Positions 1 through 10,237 are shown, counted from the stretch's first letter. The stretch is 64,000 nucleotides of DNA from Caenorhabditis remanei (GCF_010183535.1 NC_071332.1:19530001-19594000), one strand, 5' to 3'. Translations and numbers: made by a program. The notes: generated by a model not told the origin, from the sequence alone.

Positions 1-800
1 TTAAAGAACAGTTCTGAGTCCGGATTCCATCGATATAAAATGTTTCCCAGTTTTTCAAAGAGATACCCGTCAATATCATTTGTTCTGGAAACCCATTAGA
101 GTCACTGCAATGTAACTAATAAAATGCTCACCCAAAATCCACTGCGTTTCCTCTACAGAAGCCACACCGGACAGCTTGTATCCCATTTTTTCACAGAATC
201 CTTTCCCCTCTGTTAGATTGCCCCGTTTTGGTAGAAGAAACGGTTTCATGCATACAGTAATATTGGGGTTTGTTCTACGGAACATTTTCCAGTCGCCAAC
301 ACATTTTTGGAATGAGAACGTATTTCCCGACCGTTTCCAGGAAACGGGATCCTCTCCGATATTGACGACAGGGATCATTGAGTCGTAAGCAGGACAGATG
401 TTATTAGGAAGGGTGGTCTGAAATAGGAGACATCCGGAAAAACAGATGTATAGACAGATAGATGGACAAAGGGACAAACCTTAAACGCCACATAAAACCC
501 TTCTGCCTTGGTGGTCTCCGCCACTTCTAATGATTCAGTAGTATTAAAATTGAAAAGTTGACAGTGATCTTGTGAATTAAAAAATGCCAGGAAGCAATCA
601 TCTTGAGTGAAACATGTATTCATACAGTTGGTGTCTACCATAGTGGAGTTCAGAGAGACATTTGAGACCTTTCCAAAGATTTTCAGCATTTTCAAGGTGT
701 CTGGAACTGTTGAATGCGATATTTTTATCAGGTCCAGCTACACACCTGCTCCAGTGACTCCAGAAATTATCAAAAGTACAAATAAGAACTTGAGAAACAT
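1..800 (-). CDS. PAN_3 (CW) + C-type lectin secreted protein, 3' end outside window
   Basis: Predicted exons on the minus strand are 746-800 (signal peptide starting MFLKFLFVLLI), 480-700 (PAN_3/CW domain, cysteines in TNCMNTCF and DDCFLAFF), 132-417 (start of the C-type lectin-like domain, with GFCEKMGYKLSGVASVEE) and 1-84 (continuing off the left edge). Exon lengths 55, 221 and 286 and phases 1, 0 and 1 match the paralogues in this window, which fixes the splice sites. The family is secreted nematode lectin-like protein, often tied to innate immunity; ligand unknown. No break is seen in the visible part. It is divergent from the gene starting at 1072, and the two share mirrored upstream sequence. 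The last one or two exons are missing, so intactness cannot be judged. Confidence 0.85.
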
Positions 801-1071
801 TCTTGTGTAGCTTGTTAGGAAATTCAAAAGAATGGAATCTAGGGAAAAGTTAGAATGCACAGACACAGTAGTAAAACCGGGGCAATAAACTAGTTTCGAA
901 GCGTCTTGGTCTGCTGTTATTCGTACCTTGCTCCTCGCTCAAAAAAGTCGAAAAAACCACGACTCCTTGCTCCCTTAAACCATAAAATCCCCTCCGGTTT
1001 TACTACTGTGACCCTGCATTTCAACTTTTCCGAAATTTCATTCTTTTGAATTTACTAACAAGCTAACCAGC
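801..1071. promoter_or_regulatory. Bidirectional, mirror-image upstream region of two lectin genes
   Basis: The 271 bases between two divergent start codons contain inverted copies of one module: a block reading away from 801 (AGTAGTAAAACCGG near 866) reappears reversed before 1072 (CCGGTTTTACTACTG near 995). A CATAAAAT TATA-like word lies in the right half (about 982). The same module recurs at 2765-2905 and 11368-11520. This suggests the promoter was copied with the genes, so the cluster may be co-regulated; that is inference. Confidence 0.5.
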
Positions 1072-2680
1072 ATGTTTCTCAAAGTCTTATTTATAATTCT
1101 GATAACTTCTTCAGTCGCTGGAGCAGGTATGTTTCATGTTTCAATAAATCTGATTGCTTCCTGGCTTATTTCAATTTACAAAATCACTGTCAACTATTTA
1201 ATTTTAAAGGTGGGCTAAACTCAATTCCGATATTTTCATAGAATAATGTATGAGTACCGGTGAGTTCATTTTCATATCGAAAAAATTTTAAAAATCGGTC
1301 TGGAACGCGCTGAGAGCGATCGCCGGTGAGTTTGGGCATTTCGGTGGCCTAGAAATTCGACTTCGGCCATGTTGAATTTTTCAAATTTTAACGCTATTTT
1401 CGGTCATTTTTGTTGTTTTCTTTCAATAATTTCGAAAATAAACGGCAAAAATTGATAGAATTATTACAAAAATGTTAGAAAAAACGAAGAAAACTCGAAA
1501 AAAACAACATTTTCGAAAAAGTTCTAGAATGTTCCACGCCCACAGAAATGCCCAAACTGTTTTGCCACTCGTTCTCCGCGGGAAATGAACCGAATTGAAA
1601 AATTGTTTCCATATGAAGATGAACTCACGGAAATGAACAAATGAACATACGACTGAACTCGAATTTCTGAGCCATACCGCCAATTTTCACCAGCCACCGA
1701 AATGACCAAACTCACCGGCGATCGCTCTCAGCGGGTTCCAGACCGATTTTTAAAATTTTTTCGATATGAAAATGAACTCACCGGTACTCATACATTATTC
1801 TATGAAAATATCAGAGTTGAGTTTAGTCCACCTTTAATACCACCCAGGCATTGGAAGTGTTGAAGACCACTAAGGCAGAGGGGTTCTATGTGGCGTTTAA
1901 GGTTTGTCCCTCTGTCTGTCTATACATCTGTTTTTCCGGATGTCCCCTATTTCAGACCACCCTCCCTAATAACACCTGTCCTGCTTATGACCGTATCCTC
2001 CCTGTCGTAAATATCGGTGAGGACCCGATCACCTGGACCAAATCTGGAACAACTTTCTCATTCAAAAAATGCATTGGCGACTGGAAAATGTTCAATAGAA
2101 CAAACTCCAAGGTTATTGTATGCATGAAACCGTTTCATATTCCAAATTGGTGCAATATAACCGAGGCAAGAGGATTTTGTGAGAATATGGGATACAAGGT
2201 GACTGGTGTGGCTACTGTAGAAGAGTCGCGGTGGATTTGGAGTAAGAATTTTTTCGATAGTTGTGAATAATTCCTGGCTTCTGAGTTTCCAGAGAAAACA
2301 AAGGGGACGAGATATTATTCATTTTATATCGATGGAGTACGAACTAAGAACTGTTCTTTAACGCGCTGTAACGTGAGTTGCCTTCATGTCCGGGTTACTG
2401 TAGCTACGATTTTTAGAAATTTGAATTTTCCGATGGATACACAGTTATCGACGACGCTGTACTAAGCTCTACTAATGCAGATCTATCATTCAATTATGAA
2501 GGGTATGTTATCGGAATTTTCAGGTTCCAAAAACTGGTAAATCCAGAAAAATGTGCTTACAGCATTCCGGAAAACTGTCTGGGAGTGGCTGAGTTGGGTA
2601 ACGTGCGGACAATTAACGATGTGAGATGTGATTCAACAAACAAAAATGTTGGAGTGGTTTGTGGTTATAAACTTTATTGA
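1072..2680 (+). pseudogene. PAN_3 + C-type lectin gene broken by deletion and element insertion
   Basis: The signal peptide exon 1072-1126 (MFLKVLFIILI) is intact. The PAN domain is reduced to a remnant from about 1135 that is cut by an inserted element (1208-1833) and resumes at 1838-1901; the intron and roughly the first 35 PAN codons present in paralogues are gone. The downstream exons are intact: 1956-2241, 2293-2372 and 2417-2680 (C-terminus VVCGYKLY, TGA at 2678-2680), with an AATAAA signal near 2720. The last exon reads straight through the place where paralogues have an intron; here only a 21-base GT...AG remnant (2512-2532) is left, in frame. Either a pseudogene or a gene now lacking a working PAN domain. 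Confidence 0.75.
1208..1833. mobile_element. 626-bp non-autonomous element with about 140-bp terminal inverted repeats, TTAA target site
   Basis: The ends are inverted copies (left 1208-1350, right about 1692-1833) starting AGGTGGGCTAAACTCAA and AGGTGGACTAAACTCAA. TTAA lies on both sides (1204-1207 and 1834-1837). Removing the element plus one TTAA restores the PAN coding sequence of the host gene, so the boundaries are exact. TTAA is the target of piggyBac-type elements, but the ends do not look piggyBac-like; a TA duplication with ends one base pair longer each side is equally compatible. The interior has no supported coding sequence. Confidence 0.85.
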
Positions 2681-3418
2681 TGTTTCTTTGTCATAGTTTT
2701 GAAACGTGAATCATGAAGAAATAAAGCAATTCCCCAGTTTGTTGTCCTGGTTTTGGAATGAACCGGTTTCAAAACGTCCTGGTCTGTTGTTATTCGTAAC
2801 CGCGGCTCCTGGCTCCCTTAAAACCATAAAATCCCCCCGATTTTACTACTGTGTCTGTGCATTCTAACTTTGCGAAGTTTCCATTCGTTTGAACTCACTG
2901 TGAACTATTTTTTATATTATTCATGGTGTCACTGGAGTGTTGAAACTTGTAAAAGTTACATTTTAAGCTTCTTGAAACCTTGAAAATGTAAAAAATGTCA
3001 AATGTTGTAGTTGCGAAATGATTAGTTTCGAAGTGTCTAGGTTTCCAAACTTCTGGTTTCGCAATGTCCCGGAGTCGATCTGATCTTGTGATCTTTCAAC
3101 CTTCGGATTCTTTTATCCTTGGCTCCGGGACGTTTTGAAACCGAAAACCGAGACACTTTGCAATCTTGACACGTTGACTAAGTTGTTAGTTGCGAAATGT
3201 CATTGTTTCGAAACATCAGGGAACCAAGTACATAAATAATTCAAAAAATATATAAAACAAAAAAGAGTGTGTTTATTCCCCAGACTCATTTGTCCATCTT
3301 TGTTTTCGAATACTTGAAAGTTGAATTACCATGACAACTAGAACGTTTTTGTTGTTGGTTTTTGTTAGTTTTCTTTTTCGAAATTTTTTCTTATTTCTTA
3401 TTTCTTATATTAACCAGA
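2681..3418. other. Intergenic: 3' end of lectin pseudogene, orphan promoter copy, palindromic words
   Basis: Contains the AATAAA of the preceding gene (about 2720), a stray copy of the cluster promoter (listed separately), and several copies of the degenerate word AAACYGGGACGTTTTGAAAC around 3030-3220. Nothing else recognised. Confidence 0.5.
2765..2905 (+). promoter_or_regulatory. Orphan copy of the lectin cluster promoter
   Basis: Matches the module upstream of 1072 and of 11367 (words GTTATTCGTAAC, CATAAAATCCCCC, TTTTACTACTGTG in the same order) but no signal peptide exon follows. Probably the remains of a deleted lectin gene. Confidence 0.5.
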
Positions 3419-4534
3419 ATGTCTCCAAAACTATTAAACCATTTTATTATTTTTATTGTAATCCTAATAAGGAAGGACGATGCAGGTAACGTTTATTAAA
3501 AATCCAATGAAATTTTATATAATGCTTCCAGACCTTATAAAAATGACAAAAATATTCGGAAAAGTTGTCAGTCTGGATTTATACGATGCCCCAGAAAATA
3601 GTGGGTGTTTGACTACTTGTTATGAAAGTGAGGATTGTATTCTGGCATATTTCGATACAACTGATCGATGTCTTCTTTTTAATTTTAATGAAACACAGAA
3701 ATTGGAAGTGGAGGAGACCACGAAAGCAGATGGGTTCTTTGTGGCGTTCAAGGTTTGTCTGTCCATCTGTCTGTTTTTCCGGATGTACATGTTCCAGACC
3801 ACTTACCAAAACGATACCTGCCCTCCCTATGACTTATTATCCCTGGAAGTCAATATCGGTGAGGATCCCATCACTTGGAAAAAGTTGGGGAACACGTACT
3901 CATTCCAAAAATGCGTTGGCGACTGGAAAATGTTTCATCGAACCGGTCCCGAGGTTACTGTATGCATGCAACCGATGCTCCCACCAGCTCTGTTGAATAT
4001 AACACAGTCGAAGGAGTATTGTGAGAATATGGGATACAAGTTGACCGGTGTGGCTACTGTAGAAGAGTCCAAGTGGATTTTGGGTGAGCATTTTTCGGAA
4101 GAATGAAACATTCCAGAGTTTTGAGTTTCCAGACAAAATGAAGGTGGTAAAACCAAACTGGAACTACTGGCAAGCATTTTATATCGATGGAGTCCGGACT
4201 CAGAACTGTTCTGACAGTAATCCACAGTGTAACGTGAGTTGTCGTGATACGGCCGGGTTACTGTAGCTACAAATTTCAGGATTTCGATTGGTCCGATGGG
4301 TACACAGTTATCGATGACGCTGTATTGAATTCTACCAATGCAATGCTAACATTCCATGATGATAATTAGTATGTTGAGTTTCAGAGTGCATTCAAACCCA
4401 GAAAAAAAAATTACAGCATTCCGGAAAACTGTCTGGGAGTGGTTGATATGGGGACCAGCTTGACAATCAACGATATAAATTGTGAGACGTTCGCATTGAA
4501 TGTTGGACTGGTTTGTGGTTATAAGCTTTATTGA
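3419..4534 (+). CDS. PAN_3 (CW) + C-type lectin protein with premature stop in last exon
   Basis: Exons 3419-3485 (signal peptide MSPKLLNHFIIFIVILI), 3532-3752 (PAN_3/CW: SGCLTTCYESEDCILAYF), 3798-4083 and 4133-4233 (C-type lectin-like domain, EYCENMGYKLTGVATVEESKW) and 4280-4534 (C-terminal part ending VCGYKLY). Lengths and phases match paralogues, and AATAAA is at 4550-4555. In the last exon an in-frame TAG (4367-4369) stops translation after about 254 of 309 codons. It sits at the spot where paralogues carry an intron; only 16 bases with GT...AG ends remain here, too short to splice, and removing them would shift the frame. The product would lose the last lectin cysteines. Either a recent pseudogene or a truncated protein. 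Confidence 0.7.
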
Positions 4535-4558
4535 TTTCTGTTGTATGGAAATAAACTA

Positions 4559-5796
4559 TTAGGTTGGCAAGAAAGTTTTTGTGCATGACTCAAGTTATTT
4601 TTACTCAAACAGGAAGCATACCTAATACCAAACATAGTAACCATCTTAGTCCACAACTGTCTCCAATTTACTGGGTATGTTCCCGATACCGTCCTGGCAG
4701 AGCTCCGGTTGTTTCGAGGCAAAATAGACTTCCACCCATTTTTCGACTTGACTTCAAGTATCGAAGTCCTGTTCAGCGGCAGAGCGCTGAATTACCCCGA
4801 ACTTATAGTAATTCGTTAGAAGAAGATCCGAGCTCTAATTTGCATGATTAAAAACTATTTTCCAATATTAGGTGAGAAAATATTTTGTTGGGTATGCAAC
4901 TAGCGGATATGCAACATTATGGAGGTGGCAGACTTTTTGACCGTGTGGAGCTGAAGACTCACGTATAGTTTTGATTTTTTGCACACAAAAAGAAGAGAAG
5001 TAAAAGATTATTGTTTCACATTTTCCAATCATATACGTTGTGTTGGGTCCTCCACATTAGGGTCATTATTTTTTTTGGGTATGATTCCCTTTTGATGATG
5101 TCTACCAGCGTTTGATCAACGCCAAGTCGGTGGGTTTCCCTGGGGTAGTTTGTGTGCAATACCCACTCTCTATCAATGATACCCAAATGGTTAGATCGAT
5201 TGAAGTTTGAAAGAGGAGAGAGATTTCGAAGCCGCAGGTCTACCCTTTACTGAACGCGGATCTTGGCCAAAATATGACTATTCAATATCTCTTTTTTTAT
5301 TCTTGCCGACACATTTCAAAAAGTTTCCAATTGTGTTATAAGTAGTAGTAATTATCATTGATCATTCACAGGAAGATTGAGATATAAACTCTCCTTCTAC
5401 AGCTCACAGCATGTACAAATCCTATTCATATGCACTTTTAGTACGTGGTACTTCGACCACAGAAAAATCGCATTTCTCAAAGTTGGAAACTTCATTACTC
5501 ATAGTGTGCCAAAAGAAGAATTCATCCTTGTAAACTTTTCCTGTTGGTTGCACAAATTTAGAAATTTAGGTATTAGATGGAAAGCGGAAATAAATATATT
5601 GCTGTAAGAGTTGTCGGTCAAGAATAAAGATAGGCATGGCTCTTGCAGAAGAGAAGCGTCGGGGGGAATTCCTGACTGCTATCAGAATCACAGAGAGTTT
5701 ATCTAACAAATGGTATGCGGAGTTGATTTTGATTCTTGTAATTTATCTGACAGCATTCAAAACAAAACATGCACAAAAACTTTCTTGCCAACCTAA
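4559..5796 (-). mobile_element. mariner-type DNA transposon, transposase decayed
   Basis: Perfect 29-bp terminal inverted repeats (4559-4587 and 5768-5796, beginning TTAGGTTGGCAAGAAAG) are flanked by TA on both sides (4557-4558, 5797-5798). Length 1238 bp is typical of mariner. On the minus strand 4622-4795 encodes a recognisable transposase C-terminus (EKWVEVYFASKQPEL then QDGI) with in-frame stops. The rest of the interior gave no clear transposase match. It is inserted just after the polyadenylation signal of the lectin gene at 3419-4534, beside a truncated lectin fragment. Confidence 0.85.
4622..4795 (-). pseudogene. mariner transposase C-terminal remnant
   Basis: One minus-strand frame reads FDT, stop, SQVEKWVEVYFASKQPEL and onwards to a second stop before DGYYVWY. 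The YFASKQPE...DGI pattern is the conserved end of mariner transposases. At least two internal stops make it non-functional. Confidence 0.75.
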
Positions 5797-5823
5797 TATT
5801 TGAATGGCCGAAGTGTGGGAAAT

Positions 5824-6065
5824 TCTTGGTGTTCTCCTCCACTTCCAATGTCTCTGTTTCATTGAAATTAAAAAGTTGGCACCGCCCACTTGAATCAAAA
5901 TACGACAGAACACAATCGGATGCTTCGAAACATGTATGCACACAATCGGGGTCTACAGTACCCTCTAGATCCGTGTTGGGAACCTTCCCGAAGATTTTCA
6001 GCATTTTTGAAACGTTCTACATAAATAGAGTCCTAAGGATCTTAATTGCTCCAAAAACTACATAA
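5824..6065 (-). pseudogene. Truncated lectin gene: PAN_3 exon plus decayed signal exon
   Basis: The minus strand has a PAN_3 exon (MLKIFGKVPNTDLEG; DPDCVHTCFEASDCVLSYF) that stops matching paralogues just after LEVEENTK, followed by unrelated sequence and the mariner. The upstream signal peptide exon (about 6005-6065) is recognisable against the copy at 7923 but has lost its start codon and its GT donor. The lectin domain is absent. It is an inverted partner of the fragment at 9478-9720. Confidence 0.75.
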
Positions 6066-6181
6066 ATTGTAGAAAAAAAACTAGAAAGATGCCAAAAACA
6101 ACTATTTATTGAAAAAAACCATGACTACCATACAAGTTTATACATATTTCTCCGTCCGGTGTACTAACCGCGCGTCCAACA

Positions 6182-7340
6182 TCACGCCAGCATTTGATAA
6201 CCACACGCCACACCAAGTTCCAGACCGGATCCACGTCCACACGGTATGTCATTCAAAGAAACGCTGGTACCGCTGTTTGAGATCACTCCAAGACAGTTTT
6301 CAGGTGTACTTCCTCTGGAAAAAGGATGAAAGTGTACCACAAAAAATTTGAAAATTTTGAAAACGACTAACCTATTATACGAAAACCACGCGTTACCGGT
6401 AACCAGTGCTTCCACACCGACTGTATACCGATCCGACCAGTCGAATTTCTGAAATCATGTTTCCCGGTTCTAAACCGGTCGGTTTCAAAACTCACATCAC
6501 ATTCCGAATTGTTCTCCCCCGTGCAATTTCTTACTCCATCTATCCAGATCGCTTGCCAATTGTCTGCTTTAGGATATATTTCCAGGAATCGTTCTGTAAC
6601 CGGAAAACTTAATTACCCTAATTATCTTAACTAACTTTTCAACCATCTCGACTCTTCCACCGACGCCACTCCAGTCACTTTATACCCCATATCCTCACAA
6701 AACCGTGTCGCCTCGGTCTGATTCACTCCACTCTTTATACCGTGCACCTGCATGCATACAGTAATCTCAGGATTTGATCTACGAAACATTTTCCAGTCAC
6801 CAACGCATCTTTGGAATGAGAAAGTTGTTCCAGATTTTTTCCAGGTGATGGGATCCTCACCGATATTCACGACAGGTTCGATAAGGGAATGTGCGGGACA
6901 GGTGTCGGACAGCAAGGTGGTCTGAAAAAGTGGGCAGTATGGATAGACAGACAGACAGATGGACAGACAAACCTTGAACGCCACAAAGAGTCCATCTGCC
7001 TTGGTGGACTCCTCCACTTCCAATGTCTCTGTGTCATTAAAATTAAAAAGTTGGCACCGCCCACTTGTATCAAAGTACGCCAGAATACAATCAAATGCTT
7101 TGAAACATGTCTGAACACAATCTGGGTCTACAGTACCCTCTAGATCCGTGTTGGGAATCTTCCCGAAGATTTTCAGCATTTTTGACACGTCTGGAAAAAA
7201 ATTATTTGAAAATGGAGCTACAGTACTTCCTTACCGGTACAGTAGCTATAAGATAGTAAAAATATTGTTATGAAACAAGAAAAACGAGTCATAGTAGAAA
7301 GAAGAAATGCAACAACAACGAGAAAATAAAAATAAGACAT
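6182..7340 (-). CDS. PAN_3 (CW) + C-type lectin secreted protein, intact
   Basis: Six exons: 7235-7340 (hydrophobic N-terminus MSYFYFLVVVAFLLS), 6973-7190 (PAN_3/CW), 6636-6921, 6496-6593, 6372-6448 and 6182-6314 (C-type lectin-like domain, ending VACGYQMLA, stop 6182-6184). The exons total 918 bases, 305 residues, with every junction in frame and GT-AG. Visible lectin features are the helix FCEDMGYKVTGVASVEESRW, the WIDG strand and the paired cysteines NCLGV...VACGY. This is one arm of an inverted duplication: the plus-strand gene at 7923-9384 is its mirror. The N-terminal exon differs from the other copies, so the promoter and signal sequence may have been exchanged. Likely a secreted immune-type lectin; ligand unknown. 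Confidence 0.85.
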
Positions 7341-7360
7341 TTCTTTTCCTCAAATATAAT

Positions 7361-7739
7361 TTTTTTGTCTAGCGACGAGAAGTTATAAATCTTTTATTGT
7401 CTGGAGTGAAGTTTGAGGTCGGAAGGAATTTTTTTCAAAAAAAAAGTTCAAACATTTGAAAGTTCCAAAATTGAGAAATTTCGGAACTGAGACATTTCAA
7501 AACTGGACGCTTTGAAACTGAAACATTTCGAAATCAAGTTTTCCATCAGTTTCGAGATGTTCTGGTTTCAAAACGTCGCCGTTTTTTCGCTGTTGACGCT
7601 GTGAAATCAAGATGTTAAAACTGGGACACTTTGAAACCGAGACGTTTTAAAACGTTCCGGTTTTAGAACGTCTTTCAAAATTCCTTAACACCGCTCCAGA
7701 AAGTAAAATATTTTTAACTCCTCGTCGCTAGACAAAAAA
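7361..7739. mobile_element. 379-bp inverted-repeat element (MITE-like)
   Basis: 25-bp ends in inverted orientation with one mismatch (7361-7385 beginning TTTTTTGTCTAGCGACGAG; 7715-7739). The interior is made of repeated AAACYGGGACGTTTTGAAAC words in both orientations. No target-site duplication could be seen, so the superfamily is open. Confidence 0.6.
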
Positions 7740-7922
7740 TGGTTATAGGAGGCTGGCGTGACGTTGACGTTTGGTTACATTTAGTACACCAGACAAAAAA
7801 AAATATTGTATGGTAGTCATGGTTTCTCAAAGTTTTTATATTGTTAATAAAAAAATTTATAGAAAAATTTTGTTTCGGATTTTAAAAAAAAGTTTTAGTT
7901 TTTTAGTCAAACTGAACATACT
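7740..7922. other. Intergenic remnant of lectin gene 3' flank plus upstream region
   Basis: The stretch 7745-7860 repeats the 3' flank found beyond the lectin genes at 6088-6180 and 9385-9440 (TTTAGTACACCAGAC; TGGTAGTCATGG), showing rearrangement. The last 30 bases before the ATG at 7923 match those before the start at 12947 (AACATACTATG). Confidence 0.5.
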
Positions 7923-9384
7923 ATGTCTAAATTATGTCTTATTCTAGTTTTTCCCTCAATTTATGCAGTTTTTGGAGCAGGTAAGATCCTTAGAACCGTA
8001 TTTATGAAAAATGTTATAATCAACTCCAGACGTGCCAAAAATGCTGAAAATCTTCGGGAAGGTTCTCCGCGCGGATCTAAGGGATACTGTAGACCCGGAT
8101 TGTGTGCAGACATGTTTCAAAGCATTTGATTGTATTCTGGCGTACTTTTATACAAGTGGGCGGTGCCAACTTTTTAATTTTAATGAAACAGAGAAATTGG
8201 AAGTGGAAGAGACCAACAAGGCAGATGGGTTCTTTGTGGCGTTCAAGGTTTGTCTGTTCATCTGTCTGTCTGTGTCTCCATACATCCAGATGTCCACTAT
8301 TTCAGACCACCCTTCCTAATGACACCTGTCCAGCCTATCCCGATATCCGCCCTGTCGTGAATATCGGTGAGGATCCCATCACCTGGATAAAATCTGGAAC
8401 AACTTTCTCAAGATGCATTGGTGACTGGAAAATGTTTCGTAGATCAAATCCTGAGATTACTGTATGCATGCAGGTATACGGTATAAAGAGTGGAGTGAAT
8501 CAGACTGAGGCGACACGGTTTTGTGAGGAGATGGGGTATAAAGCATAGTTGTCAAGGCCCGGCCCGAAGGCCCGGGCAAATTGGCGCGAAAGTCAAATTT
8601 TCAAATTTTTTTAAAATTTTTTGAATTTTTTTGAATTTTTTCGCGAAAAAGTCAAATTTTCGACTATCAGTCAGAATTAGAAGAAATTCTGAAAAATAGT
8701 CAAAAATGGTCACATTTCCGATGAAAAATTGAAAAAATTTCGAAAAAAAAATTGGAAAAAAAGGGGCATTTTTGAAGCCGGGCCTTCGGGCCGGGCCGGG
8801 CCTTGAAAATTTTCTACCGGCCCGGCCCGGGCCTTGACAACTATGGTATAAAGTGACTGGAGTGGCGTCGGTGGAGGAATCGAGATGGTTGAAAAGTTAG
8901 TTAAGATAATTAGGGTAATTAATTTTTCCGGTTACAGAACGATTCCTGGAAATATATCCCAACGCAGACAATTGGCAAGCGATCTGGATAGATGGAGTAA
9001 GGAATTGCAACTGGGAAAGCAATCCGAAGTGTAATGTGAGTTTTGAAACCGACCGGTTTAGAACCGCGAATGGTTTCAAAACGTCCCACCAAAAGATTTA
9101 AGGTATTCGAATGGTCCGATGAGTATACTGTTGGCGAGGAAGCGCTGACACCCGATAACGCGGCACTCTCGTTTTATAAGTGAGTCGTTTTTAAATTTTT
9201 TTGCTGTAGGGCGCACTTTCATCTTTTTTCCAGAGGAAGTACACCTGAAAACTGTCTTGTTGTGATCTCTAACAGCGTTACCAGCGTTTCTTTGAATGAT
9301 GTACCGTGTGGACGTGGATCCGGTCTGGAGCTTGGTGTGGCGTGTGGTTATCAAATGCTGGCGAGACGTTGGACGCGCGGTTAG
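7923..9384 (+). pseudogene. PAN_3 + C-type lectin gene interrupted by an inserted element in an exon
   Basis: Exons 7923-7980 (signal peptide MSKLCLILVFPSIYAVFG), 8030-8247 (PAN_3/CW), 8306-8543 continuing at 8854-8895 (lectin domain), 8938-9035, 9103-9179 and 9234-9384. A 302-bp element (8544-8845) with an 8-bp duplication splits the third exon, and translation stops within it right after GYKA. All other exons stay in frame. Other drift: a two-residue deletion before the conserved RCIGDWK, a fifth-exon acceptor reading TTTAAG, and a C-terminal extension because the expected stop is changed (end TRG, TAG 9382-9384). Mirror copy of the intact gene at 6182-7340. Unless the element is spliced out, the product is truncated. 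Confidence 0.85.
8544..8845. mobile_element. 302-bp hAT-like MITE with 8-bp target-site duplication
   Basis: The ends are inverted repeats of at least 18 bp (8544-8562 beginning CATAGTTGTCAAGGCCCG; 8827-8845). The 8-bp direct repeat GTATAAAG flanks it exactly (8536-8543 and 8846-8853). GC-rich GGCCCGG words at each end, AT-rich centre, no coding capacity. 8-bp duplications and CA-starting ends are typical of hAT transposons. Removing it plus one GTATAAAG restores the lectin exon. Confidence 0.9.
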
Positions 9385-9477
9385 TACAACAGACGGAAAA
9401 ATATGTATAAACTTGTATGGTAGTCATGGTTTTTAGAGGTTTTATTTGTAATAAAAAAGTTAATAAATCTTTGTTTT

Positions 9478-9720
9478 TGGCATCTTTCTAGTTTTTTTCC
9501 ACAATTTGTGTAGTTTTTGGGGCAAGTAAGATCCTTAGGACTGTATTTATCAAGAAAAACACTTTGAGTCAATTCCAGACGTGCTAAAAATGCTGAAAAT
9601 CTTCTAGGGGATACTGTAGACCCCGATTGTGTGCCGACGTGTTTCAAAGCATCTGATTGTATTCTGGCGTACTTTGATATGAGTTGGCGGTGCCAACTTT
9701 TAAAATTTTTGGAATTTTTT
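9478..9720 (+). pseudogene. Decayed lectin gene 5' fragment
   Basis: Contains a signal-exon homologue without a start codon (9480-9526) followed by a PAN_3 exon copy with an internal deletion after MLKIF and a frame break after RCQL. No lectin domain follows. It is the inverted partner of 5824-6065, marking the outer edges of the mirror duplication. Confidence 0.7.
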
Positions 9721-9800
9721 TTCCATTTTACGTGTACATGAATAATTTATTGTCTATTTATTTATTTCCAGTTTAAAAATAGGGCACGTAAGCCATAAGA

Positions 9801-10106
9801 ATGACACCGTACCCCAAAAAGATGACCCTTCCTGATAAGCCATTTCCTATAAAACCCCGCAGTCGCAGGGAAATCCGGTTTTCACAAAAAATGTACTCTT
9901 GGATTCTCCTCTTTCTCCTCGCCAATTTCTTCTGGATCCATATCGACGCCGTGGAGCAAGTGACGCTGACTCCCGAAGGAAGACAAGTGGCCGCATGGGT
10001 GATTGTACTGGGTGTGATCGGAGGGATCGCCGTGTCCGCCTCGATAGCCGGCGGGATTTTTATGATGAATCGGAGACGGGCGAACGAGGTTTTGGTGGTT
10101 CGATAA
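9801..10106 (+). CDS. Small single-pass membrane protein, function unknown
   Basis: The open frame gives up to 101 residues ending at TAA 10104-10106. An AG acceptor (TTTATTTCCAG ending 9771) lies just upstream, as for spliced leader addition, and AATAAA is at 10146-10151. In-frame starts are 9801, 9822 and 9891. The last would begin directly with a signal peptide (MYSWILLFLLANFFWIHIDA), followed by a short outside segment VEQVTLTPEGRQ, a membrane helix VIVLGVIGGIAVSASIAGG and a basic tail NRRR, giving about 71 residues. The topology suggests a type I membrane peptide. No family recognised. Codon use looks coding and no intron is needed. It sits between lectin genes but is unrelated to them. 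Confidence 0.65.
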   Translation: MTPYPKKMTLPDKPFPIKPRSRREIRFSQKMYSWILLFLLANFFWIHIDAVEQVTLTPEGRQVAAWVIVLGVIGGIAVSASIAGGIFMMNRRRANEVLVVR

Positions 10107-10237
10107 GAAATGGAAAAATGGAAATTTAACTTTTTATTCGCACAAAATAAATGATTTTTGAATTGCAAACACTGTGTAAATGTAGTTAGGCCTCCGGGAA
10201 ACATTTCAAAACCAGGACGTTTTAAAACCGACAAAAA

